Origin: CAYPPG01 sp964412555
GTDB lineage: Bacteria > Hinthialibacterota > Hinthialibacteria > Hinthialibacterales > Hinthialibacteraceae
NCBI GenBank assembly: GCA_964412555.1
Contig: CAYPPG010000073.1
Location: 1-35,304 of the forward strand
Length of the DNA: 35,304 nucleotides
Direction of reading: 5' to 3'
In this document: positions 26,646 to 33,951 of the stretch, one piece after another
Layout: every line of letters begins with the position of its first letter
How positions within the stretch are numbered: the stretch's first letter is position 1
Notes under the pieces: model-generated
What the model was told of the DNA's origin: nothing
Database searches by the model: none
The model's input: only the letters and a program-made list of their open reading frames with translations
Translations under genes and position numbers: made by a program

Positions 26646-26897
26646 ATGTCTACGCAGAACGACAAACAACCGAAATTGGCATGGGTTCGAATCGCCGGTC
26701 AATGTGCGTTTATCCCGGTTTTCTTGGCTCTCTACCCGATCGCTTTTTTTTATATCGGCAATTGGCTGGACGAGAAATGCGGAACAACGTGGATTAAAAT
26801 TCCATTTTTGTTCTTGGGAATATTTTCCGGAATAAGGCAGACGTATTTTATTATCAAGAAAATGATCGAAGCGCAGGAGAAAGATGGTGGGACCTGA
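26646..26897 (+). CDS. atpZ: AtpZ/AtpI-type membrane protein
   Basis: An 83-residue protein with two hydrophobic segments (FIPVFLALYPIAFFYIGNWL and WIKIPFLFLGIFSGIRQTYF) joined by the short charged loop DEKCGTT. This is the layout of the small F0F1-ATPase gene-1 family (AtpZ), where the second helix typically starts after a DxxxxT loop and includes a Gly. AtpZ is non-essential and has been linked with assembly and divalent-ion uptake around the c-ring. As first gene of the operon it fits this place. The ribosome binding site is weak, so expression may be lower than for the catalytic subunits. The end overlaps the next gene by 14 bases. Confidence 0.8.
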   Translation: MSTQNDKQPKLAWVRIAGQCAFIPVFLALYPIAFFYIGNWLDEKCGTTWIKIPFLFLGIFSGIRQTYFIIKKMIEAQEKDGGT

Positions 26898-27261
26898 AGA
26901 ACTCAACCGTGTGATACGACATGCCATTTACAGCGTTCTTCTTGTCTCCGGTATCTTATGGATTGTATGGGATGTTCACCATGCCGCCGGATTCGCATTC
27001 GGTGGACTTTGGTCGTCAATCAATTTATGGGTTTTACAAAGATTGATCGGAGAAGTGTTTCACTCTCGGCGAATCTGGAAAGTCGCCCTTTTTGCGCAAT
27101 TGAAACTACCCGTGCTATACGGTATTGGAGCACTGATACTTATGACGGTTCCCCTTTCCATCGGAGCGGGAATCTGCGGATTTCATATACCTTTTGTGTT
27201 GATCGTTGCGGAATCCATTTATTACCAAAACCGTGAATTGACGGCAGAAAAAACAACATAA
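26884..27261 (+). CDS. atpI: ATP synthase subunit I (AtpI)
   Basis: A 125-residue protein with four predicted membrane segments: YSVLLVSGILWIVW, HAAGFAFGGLWSSINLWVL, LKLPVLYGIGALILM and GFHIPFVLIVAESIYY. The second, with GGxxSxxNL, is characteristic of the ATP-synthase I family, which assists c-ring assembly. AGGAG lies a few bases before the ATG, within the preceding gene, which it overlaps by 14 bases, so the two are coupled. It is followed at 27293 by subunit a. Confidence 0.78.
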   Translation: MVGPEELNRVIRHAIYSVLLVSGILWIVWDVHHAAGFAFGGLWSSINLWVLQRLIGEVFHSRRIWKVALFAQLKLPVLYGIGALILMTVPLSIGAGICGFHIPFVLIVAESIYYQNRELTAEKTT

Positions 27262-27292
27262 ACCGAATCGAGATCGTTGAGGATTCAATAGA

Positions 27293-28120
27293 ATGGAAGC
27301 AGCCCATGAAACGGCCCAGCACGCAGCGGAGCATAGTGAGCACGCTGCCCATGCGCCGGAATTGCCCAATCTCGTTCATGTACTTAATCATTATTTTCCC
27401 AATCTCGTTCCCAAAGATTCGCTGTTATGGGAATTTCAGATGCAATTTTTTGCATTGCTGGTGATTGGGATGGTTACCCTGTTTTTTTACTTGGCTTCGC
27501 GGAAGCGGTCGATTTTACCCACCCGATTGCAAGCGGCGGCGGAAATCGTGGTCGAAGGTTTATTGGGATTGGTTTGCAATATTTTAGGGGAAAAGGAAGG
27601 CCGAAAGTATTTCCCCTTTTTAGGCACGTTGTTTATTTTCATTGTGTGTATGAACTGGTTCGGTCTTATTCCCCTGATGCGGTCTCCGACTTCGGATTTG
27701 CGGGTGACCGCGGCTTTGGCGATTTGTGTATTTCTGTATGTGCAATATATCGGCTTTGTGCGATTGGGGCCGGGTAAGTATTTTTATCATTTGATGGGGG
27801 AACCGAAGGACGCCATCGGATGGATGCTGGTTCCTTTATTTTTACCGTTGCATGTCATGGAAGAATTCATCAAGCCGCTTAGTTTGGCTTGCCGTCTTTA
27901 TGGAAATATCTTTGGAGAGGATTTGTTATTGGGAGTTGCCATGCTGCTCGGATGCAGTTTGATGCTCGCGATTTGGCCAAGCAGTTTTTTCGGGATTCCG
28001 CTGCATTTTCCCTTTGTGTTATTGGCCATGTTGCTGAGTACGATTCAGGCATTGGTGTTTACCCTGCTGGCAACCGTGTATATTTCGATGGTGTTACCCC
28101 ACGAAGAACATGAACATTGA
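27293..28120 (+). CDS. atpB: ATP synthase Fo subunit a
   Basis: A 275-residue integral membrane protein. A His/Glu/Ala-rich N-terminus (residues 1-25: HETAQHAAEHSEHAAHAPE) precedes the usual five to six helices. The conserved proton-path helix reads EEFIKPLSLACRLYGNIFGED; the Arg after LAC is the essential arginine facing the c-ring, followed by RLYGN as in the family. NWFGLIP and the C-terminal QALVFTLLATVYISM are also typical. It forms the two half channels for proton translocation. The acidic/His-rich N-terminus is periplasmic in most bacteria. Start: GAGG upstream of the ATG at 27293. Confidence 0.92.
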   Translation: MEAAHETAQHAAEHSEHAAHAPELPNLVHVLNHYFPNLVPKDSLLWEFQMQFFALLVIGMVTLFFYLASRKRSILPTRLQAAAEIVVEGLLGLVCNILGEKEGRKYFPFLGTLFIFIVCMNWFGLIPLMRSPTSDLRVTAALAICVFLYVQYIGFVRLGPGKYFYHLMGEPKDAIGWMLVPLFLPLHVMEEFIKPLSLACRLYGNIFGEDLLLGVAMLLGCSLMLAIWPSSFFGIPLHFPFVLLAMLLSTIQALVFTLLATVYISMVLPHEEHEH

Positions 28121-28209
28121 AACGATTCTTGATTTTTCGCCCGGCCCCCCGCCGGGTAAAAATATATTGGATCGAAAACGATTCAAAGGAAAACAGTAAG
28201 GAGAAAACG

Positions 28210-28443
28210 ATGGAAGCATTATTTACTCCACAGGCAGCATATCACCTGGGGATCGGAATCGCCGCAATCGGTTCCGGTTTGGGGCTTGGTTTTGCCGTAA
28301 GCAAGGCTATGGAAGCCATGGGGCGTCAGCCGGAAGCCGCGGCGAAAATTCAAACCGCCATGGTTATCGGTTGTGCGTTTATCGAGGCTTTGACGATTTA
28401 CGCGTTGATCTCCAACTTCTTCGCTGCTGTTGCAGGATTTTAA
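28210..28443 (+). CDS. atpE: ATP synthase Fo subunit c
   Basis: A 77-residue hairpin proteolipid: helix 1 YHLGIGIAAIGSGLGLGFAV, the polar loop GRQPEA and helix 2 TAMVIGCAFIEALTIYALI. The ion-binding carboxylate is the Glu of FIEAL. Residues that mark sodium-coupled rings are absent: the helix-1 Gln is a Leu (GLGLG) and the Ser/Thr pair after the Glu is Ala/Leu, so proton coupling is expected. The start is ATG 28210, with AAGGAG seven to eight bases upstream; a longer in-frame opening from 28117 would add a non-homologous leader. The ring size cannot be read from sequence. Confidence 0.92.
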   Translation: MEALFTPQAAYHLGIGIAAIGSGLGLGFAVSKAMEAMGRQPEAAAKIQTAMVIGCAFIEALTIYALISNFFAAVAGF

Positions 28444-28501
28444 AGGAACTTCCTAGTTCAAACCAGACTATTCCGAAGTTGCAAGAGAAGGAGATGCCAT
28501 A

Positions 28502-29068
28502 GTGAGTATCCATAATCTCCAAGAGTTATGCGGTCTGATTTTCGTGGCAGCCGAAGATGTACCGATAGAAGAAGCGCCCATAGAAGGTCCTCCCGTCTAT
28601 GTGCAGATTGTCACAGTCATTATTTGCTTTCTGCTGGTCTTTTGGCTGTTGAAGCGATTTGCTTTCGGTCCTCTGCTGTCCGTGATCGATGAACGGCGCG
28701 ATAAAATTGATGGGGACTTGAAACAAGCGGAGAATATCCGTACGGAAGCGGAAAAAGAACGCGCCGAATACGAGGAACGCCTCCGAAAGATCGAGGAAGA
28801 AGGCCGCGCGAAAATGCAGGAATTGATCTCCGAAGGCAGGCGTATCGCCGAATCCATTCAGGATAAAGCGCGCAATGAAGCCGATTCGATGATCGAAAAA
28901 GCGCAGCAGAACATCCAATACGAGGTGGAAAAGGCCCGTGCTGTTCTGAAAGAAGATGTCATCAATATGACGATCGAAGCGACCGAACATCTGATTCAGG
29001 AACGCTTGGATGATCAGAAACATCGCGATTTGATCGGGGATTTTCTGAATCGGATTGAAAGGAATTAA
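28502..29068 (+). CDS. atpF: ATP synthase Fo subunit b
   Basis: A 188-residue peripheral stalk protein. An N-terminal extension of about 30 residues (including VAAEDVPIEEAPIEGPP) precedes the single membrane helix VYVQIVTVIICFLLVFWLLKRFAFGPLL (residues about 32-58, named by its ends). A long charged coiled coil follows, with the DERRDKIDGDLKQAE start typical of subunit b, and ends in the delta-binding region. The start codon is GTG at 28502, with AAGGAG 8 bases upstream; the ATG at 28494 overlapping this site leads at once to a stop. The extra acidic N-terminus is longer than in E. coli b. Confidence 0.88.
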   Translation: MSIHNLQELCGLIFVAAEDVPIEEAPIEGPPVYVQIVTVIICFLLVFWLLKRFAFGPLLSVIDERRDKIDGDLKQAENIRTEAEKERAEYEERLRKIEEEGRAKMQELISEGRRIAESIQDKARNEADSMIEKAQQNIQYEVEKARAVLKEDVINMTIEATEHLIQERLDDQKHRDLIGDFLNRIERN

Positions 29069-29070
29069 TC

Positions 29071-29628
29071 GTGCCGCAAGATCCTCTCGTCGCTCAAAAT
29101 TACGCACGTGCGTTGCTGCATGTGGTTCAAAAAGAGGAATTGTCGCTCAATGATGCGCAGGAAGAAGCCAATTCCCTTCATCGTTTGCTGAAGGAAAATC
29201 CCAAGTTATTCGTATTTCTTTCCGGTCCTCATTTTCGGGAGGAAGCGAAAGAGAAATTCGTGGAAACCGTTTTTAAAGGACAGCTTTCGGAAGTATTTTA
29301 CCGTTTTATACTTCTGCTCTTGCAACGCGATCGTATAGAACATTTGATCGACATTTTGGTGGAATTCCAAAAAATGGTCGAAGAAGCCCAAGGATTTACC
29401 TTGGGGACAGTGACGACGGCTATTCCTCTGAATGAAGAGGAACAAAAAACGATTCGTGAAAAATTGGAAGCGTTTTGCGAATTGAAATTTGATTTGAAAT
29501 TCAAAGTCGATCCGGCTTTGATCGGTGGAGTGAAGGTCAAGTACGGAGATATTTTGATGGATACGACCCTATCGACGTATATCAATGACCTGCGCCAACG
29601 CTTGAAAGAAACGCGGCTCGTGTCTTGA
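29071..29628 (+). CDS. atpH: ATP synthase F1 subunit delta (OSCP)
   Basis: A 185-residue protein with the OSCP family pattern: N-terminal helical domain starting NYARALLHVVQKE, an RIEHLIDILVEFQKMVEEAQG link and the C-terminal DPALIGGVKVKYGDILMDTTLSTYINDLRQRL signature (named by its ends). It clamps subunit b to the top of the alpha3beta3 ring. The start is GTG, two bases after the atpF stop. The gene end folds into a hairpin whose loop contains the stop codon (29616-29636). Confidence 0.88.
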   Translation: MPQDPLVAQNYARALLHVVQKEELSLNDAQEEANSLHRLLKENPKLFVFLSGPHFREEAKEKFVETVFKGQLSEVFYRFILLLLQRDRIEHLIDILVEFQKMVEEAQGFTLGTVTTAIPLNEEEQKTIREKLEAFCELKFDLKFKVDPALIGGVKVKYGDILMDTTLSTYINDLRQRLKETRLVS

Positions 29629-29660
29629 ACACGAGCATCTCCATTTCCCTGAAAGGGAGA
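29616..29660 (+). promoter_or_regulatory. Double hairpin between atpH and atpA
   Basis: GCTCGTGT (29616-29623) pairs perfectly with ACACGAGC (29629-29636) around CTTGA, which contains the atpH stop codon. A second hairpin, TCCCT-GAA-AGGGA, follows at about 29647-29660, immediately before the atpA ribosome binding site (GAGG, about 29664). There is no T-run. It may be an RNA-processing or stability element that separates the F1 catalytic genes from the upstream part of the mRNA. Confidence 0.45.
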
Positions 29661-29673
29661 GGAATGAGGAAAG

Positions 29674-31185
29674 ATGGCTCTGAGACCAGAAGAAATCACA
29701 TCCGTTCTTGAACGAGAATTAGCATCGTTTGAAACCGATCTCAAGATGGACTCGGTGGGGACCATTTTGAAGGTCGGTGATGGAATCGCCACGATTTATG
29801 GGTTAGAAGAGGCGATGGCCGGCGAATTGCTCGAATTCCCGGGCGGCCTGATGGGGATGGTGCTGAACCTGGAAGAAAACAGCGTCGGCGCCGCCTTGTT
29901 CGGTTCCGATCGCAACATCAAAGAAGGCGATGTCGTGAAACGGACCGGCCGAATCGCTTCCGTTCCGGCAGGAGAAGCCATTGTCGGACGGGTTATCAAC
30001 CCATTGGGTGAACCGCTGGACGGCAAAGGTCCGATTGTGTCGAAAGAGTTTCGTGATCTCGAATCACGAGCACCCGGCGTGATCGACCGGCAACCTGTGA
30101 AGGAACCGTTGATGACGGGACTCAAGGCAATCGACTCGATGATCCCGATCGGCCGGGGACAACGGGAGTTGATTATTGGAGACCGCGGAACCGGGAAAAC
30201 GGCGATTGCCATCGATGCCATCATCAATCAGAAAAAAACCGATGTGTTTTGTATTTATGTCGCCGTCGGTCAAAAGGCATCGAGCGTCGCGGCTGTGGTG
30301 GACGTTCTGGAAAAGAACGGTGCTATGGAATACACGACCGTTGTCTCGGCCACGGCGGAACAACCGGCGACGCTGCAATATATCGCTCCCTACTCCGGAT
30401 GTGCGATGGGCGAATATTTTCTTTACAATCAAAAGCATGTACTGGTTATTTATGACGATTTATCCAAGCATGCTGCATCCTATCGCCAATTATCGCTTCT
30501 ACTTCGCCGGCCTCCGGGTCGGGAAGCCTATCCCGGTGATGTATTTTATCTTCACAGCCGGCTGCTTGAGCGTGCCGCAAAATTGAGTGAAGCAAACGGC
30601 GGCGGCTCATTGACTGCGCTTCCCATTATTGAAACACAAGCGGGTGACGTTTCTGCATATATTCCGACCAACGTGATCTCCATTACGGATGGACAGATCT
30701 ATCTGGAACCGGACCTCTTTTATGCCGGTGTCAAACCCGCTATCAATGTCGGTTTATCCGTCTCCCGTGTCGGTGGAAATGCGCAAACCAAAGCGATGAA
30801 AGCTGTGGGTGGCCGTTTGCGTCTTGATTTGGCGCAATATCGGGAACTGGCGGCATTTGCCCAGTTCGGTTCCGACCTGGATAAAGCCACCCAAGCGCAG
30901 TTGACGCGGGGCGAGCGAATGACGGAAATTTTGAAGCAGAATCAATACCAGCCCATGCCGCTTGAACAACAGGTTGTGATCATTTTTGCCGGCGGGCATG
31001 GTTTTCTCGATGATTTGCCCCTGGATCAAGCGAAAGATTTTGAAGAGAAACTTTTCCCCTATTTGAATGAACATTATCATGATGCGGTTCATTCGATTGC
31101 GGAAGAAAAAGTTATTTCCGATGAAATTACGAAAAGACTCAAAGAAGGAATTTCGAAGTTCAAAGAACAGTTTCTTGCTAAATGA
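29674..31185 (+). CDS. atpA: ATP synthase F1 subunit alpha
   Basis: A 503-residue subunit, the normal family length. The Walker A motif is GDRGTGKT (residues 169-176); other landmarks are LLEFPGGLMGMVLNLEENSVG, MIPIGRGQRELIIGD, VYVAVGQKASSVAAV-type sequence, YDDLSKHA, SLLLRRPPGREAYPGDVFYLHSRLLERAAKL and SVSRVGGNAQ, here containing the arginine finger position (SVSRVG). It binds nucleotide non-catalytically in the alpha3beta3 hexamer. The start is ATG at 29674 with GAGGAAAG just upstream. Some 45 bases with two hairpins separate it from atpH. Confidence 0.95.
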   Translation: MALRPEEITSVLERELASFETDLKMDSVGTILKVGDGIATIYGLEEAMAGELLEFPGGLMGMVLNLEENSVGAALFGSDRNIKEGDVVKRTGRIASVPAGEAIVGRVINPLGEPLDGKGPIVSKEFRDLESRAPGVIDRQPVKEPLMTGLKAIDSMIPIGRGQRELIIGDRGTGKTAIAIDAIINQKKTDVFCIYVAVGQKASSVAAVVDVLEKNGAMEYTTVVSATAEQPATLQYIAPYSGCAMGEYFLYNQKHVLVIYDDLSKHAASYRQLSLLLRRPPGREAYPGDVFYLHSRLLERAAKLSEANGGGSLTALPIIETQAGDVSAYIPTNVISITDGQIYLEPDLFYAGVKPAINVGLSVSRVGGNAQTKAMKAVGGRLRLDLAQYRELAAFAQFGSDLDKATQAQLTRGERMTEILKQNQYQPMPLEQQVVIIFAGGHGFLDDLPLDQAKDFEEKLFPYLNEHYHDAVHSIAEEKVISDEITKRLKEGISKFKEQFLAK

Positions 31186-31191
31186 TATATC

Positions 31192-31236
31192 GCCGCTGTC
31201 TTGGCGGCATTTCGGTAAAGCCGGCAGGATGCCGGC
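31192..31236. repeat. Two hairpins between atpA and atpG, AGGAT-loop family
   Basis: GCCGC (31192-31196) pairs with GCGGC (31204-31208). A second hairpin has a perfect GCCGGC/GCCGGC stem (31220-31225 and 31231-31236) around AGGAT. They lie in the 96-base spacer between the alpha and gamma genes. No T-run follows, so termination is not indicated. Confidence 0.65.
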
Positions 31237-31281
31237 GATACGGAGTACTCGATCAGTTCGAACTGAAAGAGATTTGATCTT

Positions 31282-32163
31282 ATGCCATCGCTGAAACATT
31301 TACGTCGTCGAATACGGACCGTTAGTAATACAAAAATGATTACACGGGCCATGCGTTCCGTGTCTGCCTCAAAAATGAGACGGACGCAGGAACGCCGTGA
31401 AAAATCCCGTCCTTATACGAAAAAACTTCAAGAGATCGTGGGAAGATTGGTCGAACATGCGAATGTCGAGGATCAACCGCTCGCACAACAGCGGGAAGTC
31501 AAGAAACGATTGGTGTTGATCTTTTCGGCAGACCGCGGATTATGCGGTGCATTTAACGCGACCGCGATTCGTTTTGCGAATGAATATTTACAATCTGCCA
31601 ATCCGGAACAAACGGATTTATATATAGTTGGACGCCGGGCGTTCGCTTTTTTCCGCAAACACGGTTGGAACATCGTCAAATCGCATAATGATTTTTTAGG
31701 AAACATCGATGTTCCAAGGATCATGGATATTGCCGAAGAATTGAGCGGATTCTTTTTGAATGGCGAATATGATGAGATAGAAATTGTTTACAACCGTGCA
31801 CTCACGGCAATGGCGTATAAACCGTTTCGGGAGAAATATCTGCCTCTTGTGAAGGAGGAACTGCTCGAATCGAAAGAGGATGAAAGCGAGTCGCATATGC
31901 ATCTCGATTACATCTTCGAGCCGGATCCGAAATCTCTGCTTGCTCAGTTTTTGCCGATGTTGGTGAAAACCCGGCTTTTGTATATATTTGTCGAAGCATT
32001 TGCCGCGGAACATCAAGCGCGAATGATTGCCATGACGACGGCGAATGAAAACTGTGAAGAACTGATGGATTCGCTGACATTACAAATGAATAAAGCACGG
32101 CAGGCGTCCATTACAAAGGAATTGCTTGAGATTGTGAGTGGAGCTGAGGCGTTAAAAGGATAA
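31282..32163 (+). CDS. atpG: ATP synthase F1 subunit gamma
   Basis: A 293-residue central-stalk subunit. The N-terminal coiled coil starts MPSLKHLRRRIRTVSNTKMITRAMRSVSASKMRR (family signature, named by its ends), the Rossmann-like middle has SADRGLCGAFNATAIRF and YIVGRRAFAFFRK, and the C-terminal helix has AMTTANENCEELMDSLTLQMNKARQASITKELLEIVSGAEAL. It is slightly longer than the usual 285-290 residues, with an acidic insertion ELLESKEDESESHMHLD about residue 195. It rotates inside alpha3beta3. The ribosome binding site is weak (GAAAGAG), and the preceding 96-base spacer is the longest within the operon's F1 part. Confidence 0.93.
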   Translation: MPSLKHLRRRIRTVSNTKMITRAMRSVSASKMRRTQERREKSRPYTKKLQEIVGRLVEHANVEDQPLAQQREVKKRLVLIFSADRGLCGAFNATAIRFANEYLQSANPEQTDLYIVGRRAFAFFRKHGWNIVKSHNDFLGNIDVPRIMDIAEELSGFFLNGEYDEIEIVYNRALTAMAYKPFREKYLPLVKEELLESKEDESESHMHLDYIFEPDPKSLLAQFLPMLVKTRLLYIFVEAFAAEHQARMIAMTTANENCEELMDSLTLQMNKARQASITKELLEIVSGAEALKG

Positions 32164-32199
32164 ATAATAAAATATTTCGATATAAAAAGAGGTTCAGCA

Positions 32200-33609
32200 A
32201 TGTCTAATATCGGGGAAATACGACAAGTTATTGGTCCAACGGTCGATATTGAATTCGACTCGGATCATCTACCCAATATTTTGAATGCGATCACGATCGA
32301 TAACGAAGAAAAGAATATTGAATTGACCGTCGAGGTTGCCCAGCACATCGGGAACAATCTCGTACGATGCGTCGCAATGGCTTCCACGGACGGCTTGGTT
32401 CGCGGAATGAAAGCCGTGGATACGGGCGAACCGATTACCGTTCCGGTCGGAGATCAGTGTCTCGGACGTATGTTCAACCTGCTCGGGAAACCGATTGACA
32501 GAAAAGATATCGAATTATCCAATCCCGATCAACGGCTGCCGATTCATCGTCCTGCGCCTCCCTTTGAAGACCAAGTTCCGGTAGCGGAAATCTTCGAGAC
32601 AGGAATCAAGGTCATTGATTTGCTTGCTCCCTATGCCCGTGGCGGGAAAGTCGGATTGTTCGGAGGCGCCGGAGTTGGCAAGACGGTTGTCATTATGGAA
32701 CTTATCCGCAGTATCGCGGCTGAACACGGCGGGGTTTCCGTCTTCGGTGGTGTTGGTGAGCGGACTCGTGAAGGAAACGACCTCTGGCTGGAAATGAACG
32801 AATCCGGCGTTATCGAGCGAACGGCTCTTGTCTATGGCCAGATGAACGAGCCGCCGGGAGCGCGTCTGCGTGTCGGTCTTTCCGCTCTTACAATGGCCGA
32901 GTACTTCCGGGATGAACGTGGACAAGATGTTTTGCTCTTTATCGATAATATCTTCCGCTTCACACAGGCCGGTTCCGAAGTGTCCGCACTGCTTGGCCGT
33001 ATGCCCTCCGCGGTCGGGTATCAGCCGACTTTGGCGACGGAAATGGGTGCTCTGCAGGAGCGGATCACATCGACGAAAAAAGGTTCGGTTACTTCCGTGC
33101 AAGCGATTTACGTTCCCGCAGACGACTTAACGGATCCTGCACCGGCCACGACATTTTCCCACCTCGACGCTACGACGGTTCTTTCCCGTCAGATTGCCGA
33201 ATTGGGAATTTATCCCGCGGTCGATCCGCTTGATTCCACTTCGCGTATCATGGATTCACGTATTTTGGGTGAAAATCATTACAACACTGCGCGTGATGTG
33301 CAACAGATCCTTCAACGGTACAAAGACTTGCAGGATATCATCGCCATTCTAGGGATGGACGAACTTTCCGATGAGGACAAGGTCACCGTTCAACGCGCCC
33401 GAAAGATTCAACGCTTCCTTTCCCAACCCTTCTTTGTGGCGGAACAGTTTACCGGCCGGGAAGGGCGATATGTGAAAGTATCCGATACGATCGAATCCTT
33501 CAAGAAAATTGCTGCCGGTGAGATGGACGAACTGCCGGAACAGGCGTTTTATATGTGCGGTACGCTCGACGAAGCGGTCGATAATGCGAAGCAAATGGGA
33601 GCGATTTAA
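32200..33609 (+). CDS. atpD: ATP synthase F1 subunit beta
   Basis: A 469-residue catalytic subunit. Walker A is GGAGVGKT (residues 155-162); the catalytic glutamate is Glu187 in GGVGERTREGND; LLFIDNIFRFTQAGSEVSALLGRMPSAVGYQPTLATEMG is the Walker B and following region, named by its ends. The C-terminal ILGMDELSDEDK is close to the DELSEEDK motif that contacts gamma. All key residues are present, so it should hydrolyse and synthesise ATP. The ATG at 32200 has AGAGG seven bases upstream, 36 bases after the atpG stop. Confidence 0.96.
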   Translation: MSNIGEIRQVIGPTVDIEFDSDHLPNILNAITIDNEEKNIELTVEVAQHIGNNLVRCVAMASTDGLVRGMKAVDTGEPITVPVGDQCLGRMFNLLGKPIDRKDIELSNPDQRLPIHRPAPPFEDQVPVAEIFETGIKVIDLLAPYARGGKVGLFGGAGVGKTVVIMELIRSIAAEHGGVSVFGGVGERTREGNDLWLEMNESGVIERTALVYGQMNEPPGARLRVGLSALTMAEYFRDERGQDVLLFIDNIFRFTQAGSEVSALLGRMPSAVGYQPTLATEMGALQERITSTKKGSVTSVQAIYVPADDLTDPAPATTFSHLDATTVLSRQIAELGIYPAVDPLDSTSRIMDSRILGENHYNTARDVQQILQRYKDLQDIIAILGMDELSDEDKVTVQRARKIQRFLSQPFFVAEQFTGREGRYVKVSDTIESFKKIAAGEMDELPEQAFYMCGTLDEAVDNAKQMGAI

Positions 33610-33621
33610 TACGGTTAAACT

Positions 33622-33891
33622 ATGGCTGCTACCTATTCACTCCAAATCATCACGCCGACCGAATCGGTTTATTCGGGAGAAATCGAATCTCTTGTCGCTC
33701 CAGGAGCGTTAGGGTATTTGGGAGTCCTCGCGCACCATGCCCCATTGATGACCAGTCTGACCAAAGGCGATTTGAATCTTCGGGAAGCAGATGGGAAGAC
33801 GTTGACCTTCCAAGTCGAGGGGGGAATTTTGGAAGTGCATCCGGAAGGGACGACGATATTGACGGAGTCGATTGAGAAAAAGGAAAGTTAA
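33622..33891 (+). CDS. atpC: ATP synthase F1 subunit epsilon, short form
   Basis: An 89-residue protein, against about 130-140 for most bacteria. It covers only the N-terminal beta-sandwich (SLQIITPTESVYSGEIESLVAPGALGYLGVLAHHAPLMTSL, named by its ends, to ILTESIEKKES). The C-terminal two-helix domain that inhibits ATP hydrolysis is missing. Short epsilon forms are known in Chlorobi, so the truncation is likely natural rather than an error. It starts 12 bases after the atpD stop and closes the operon. Confidence 0.88.
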   Translation: MAATYSLQIITPTESVYSGEIESLVAPGALGYLGVLAHHAPLMTSLTKGDLNLREADGKTLTFQVEGGILEVHPEGTTILTESIEKKES

Positions 33892-33909
33892 ATATCCAAA
33901 CTAGGATAG

Positions 33910-33951
33910 CAAGGGCGAAGCGTAGTCTGCCCTTGAGGATTTAATTTTTTT
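33910..33951 (+). terminator. Possible terminator between atpC and the GH5-like gene
   Basis: CAAGGGC (33910-33916) pairs perfectly with GCCCTTG (33929-33935) around a 12-base loop, with a T-run at about 33945-33951. The 10-base gap before the T-run weakens it. It ends convergently placed genes, so it may act on both. It may equally be another dispersed palindrome. Confidence 0.4.

Noticed and set aside
28526..29107. 193-residue minus-strand frame across atpF
   Set aside because: It is the complement of the atpF coiled coil and gives a low-complexity Phe/Ile-rich product.
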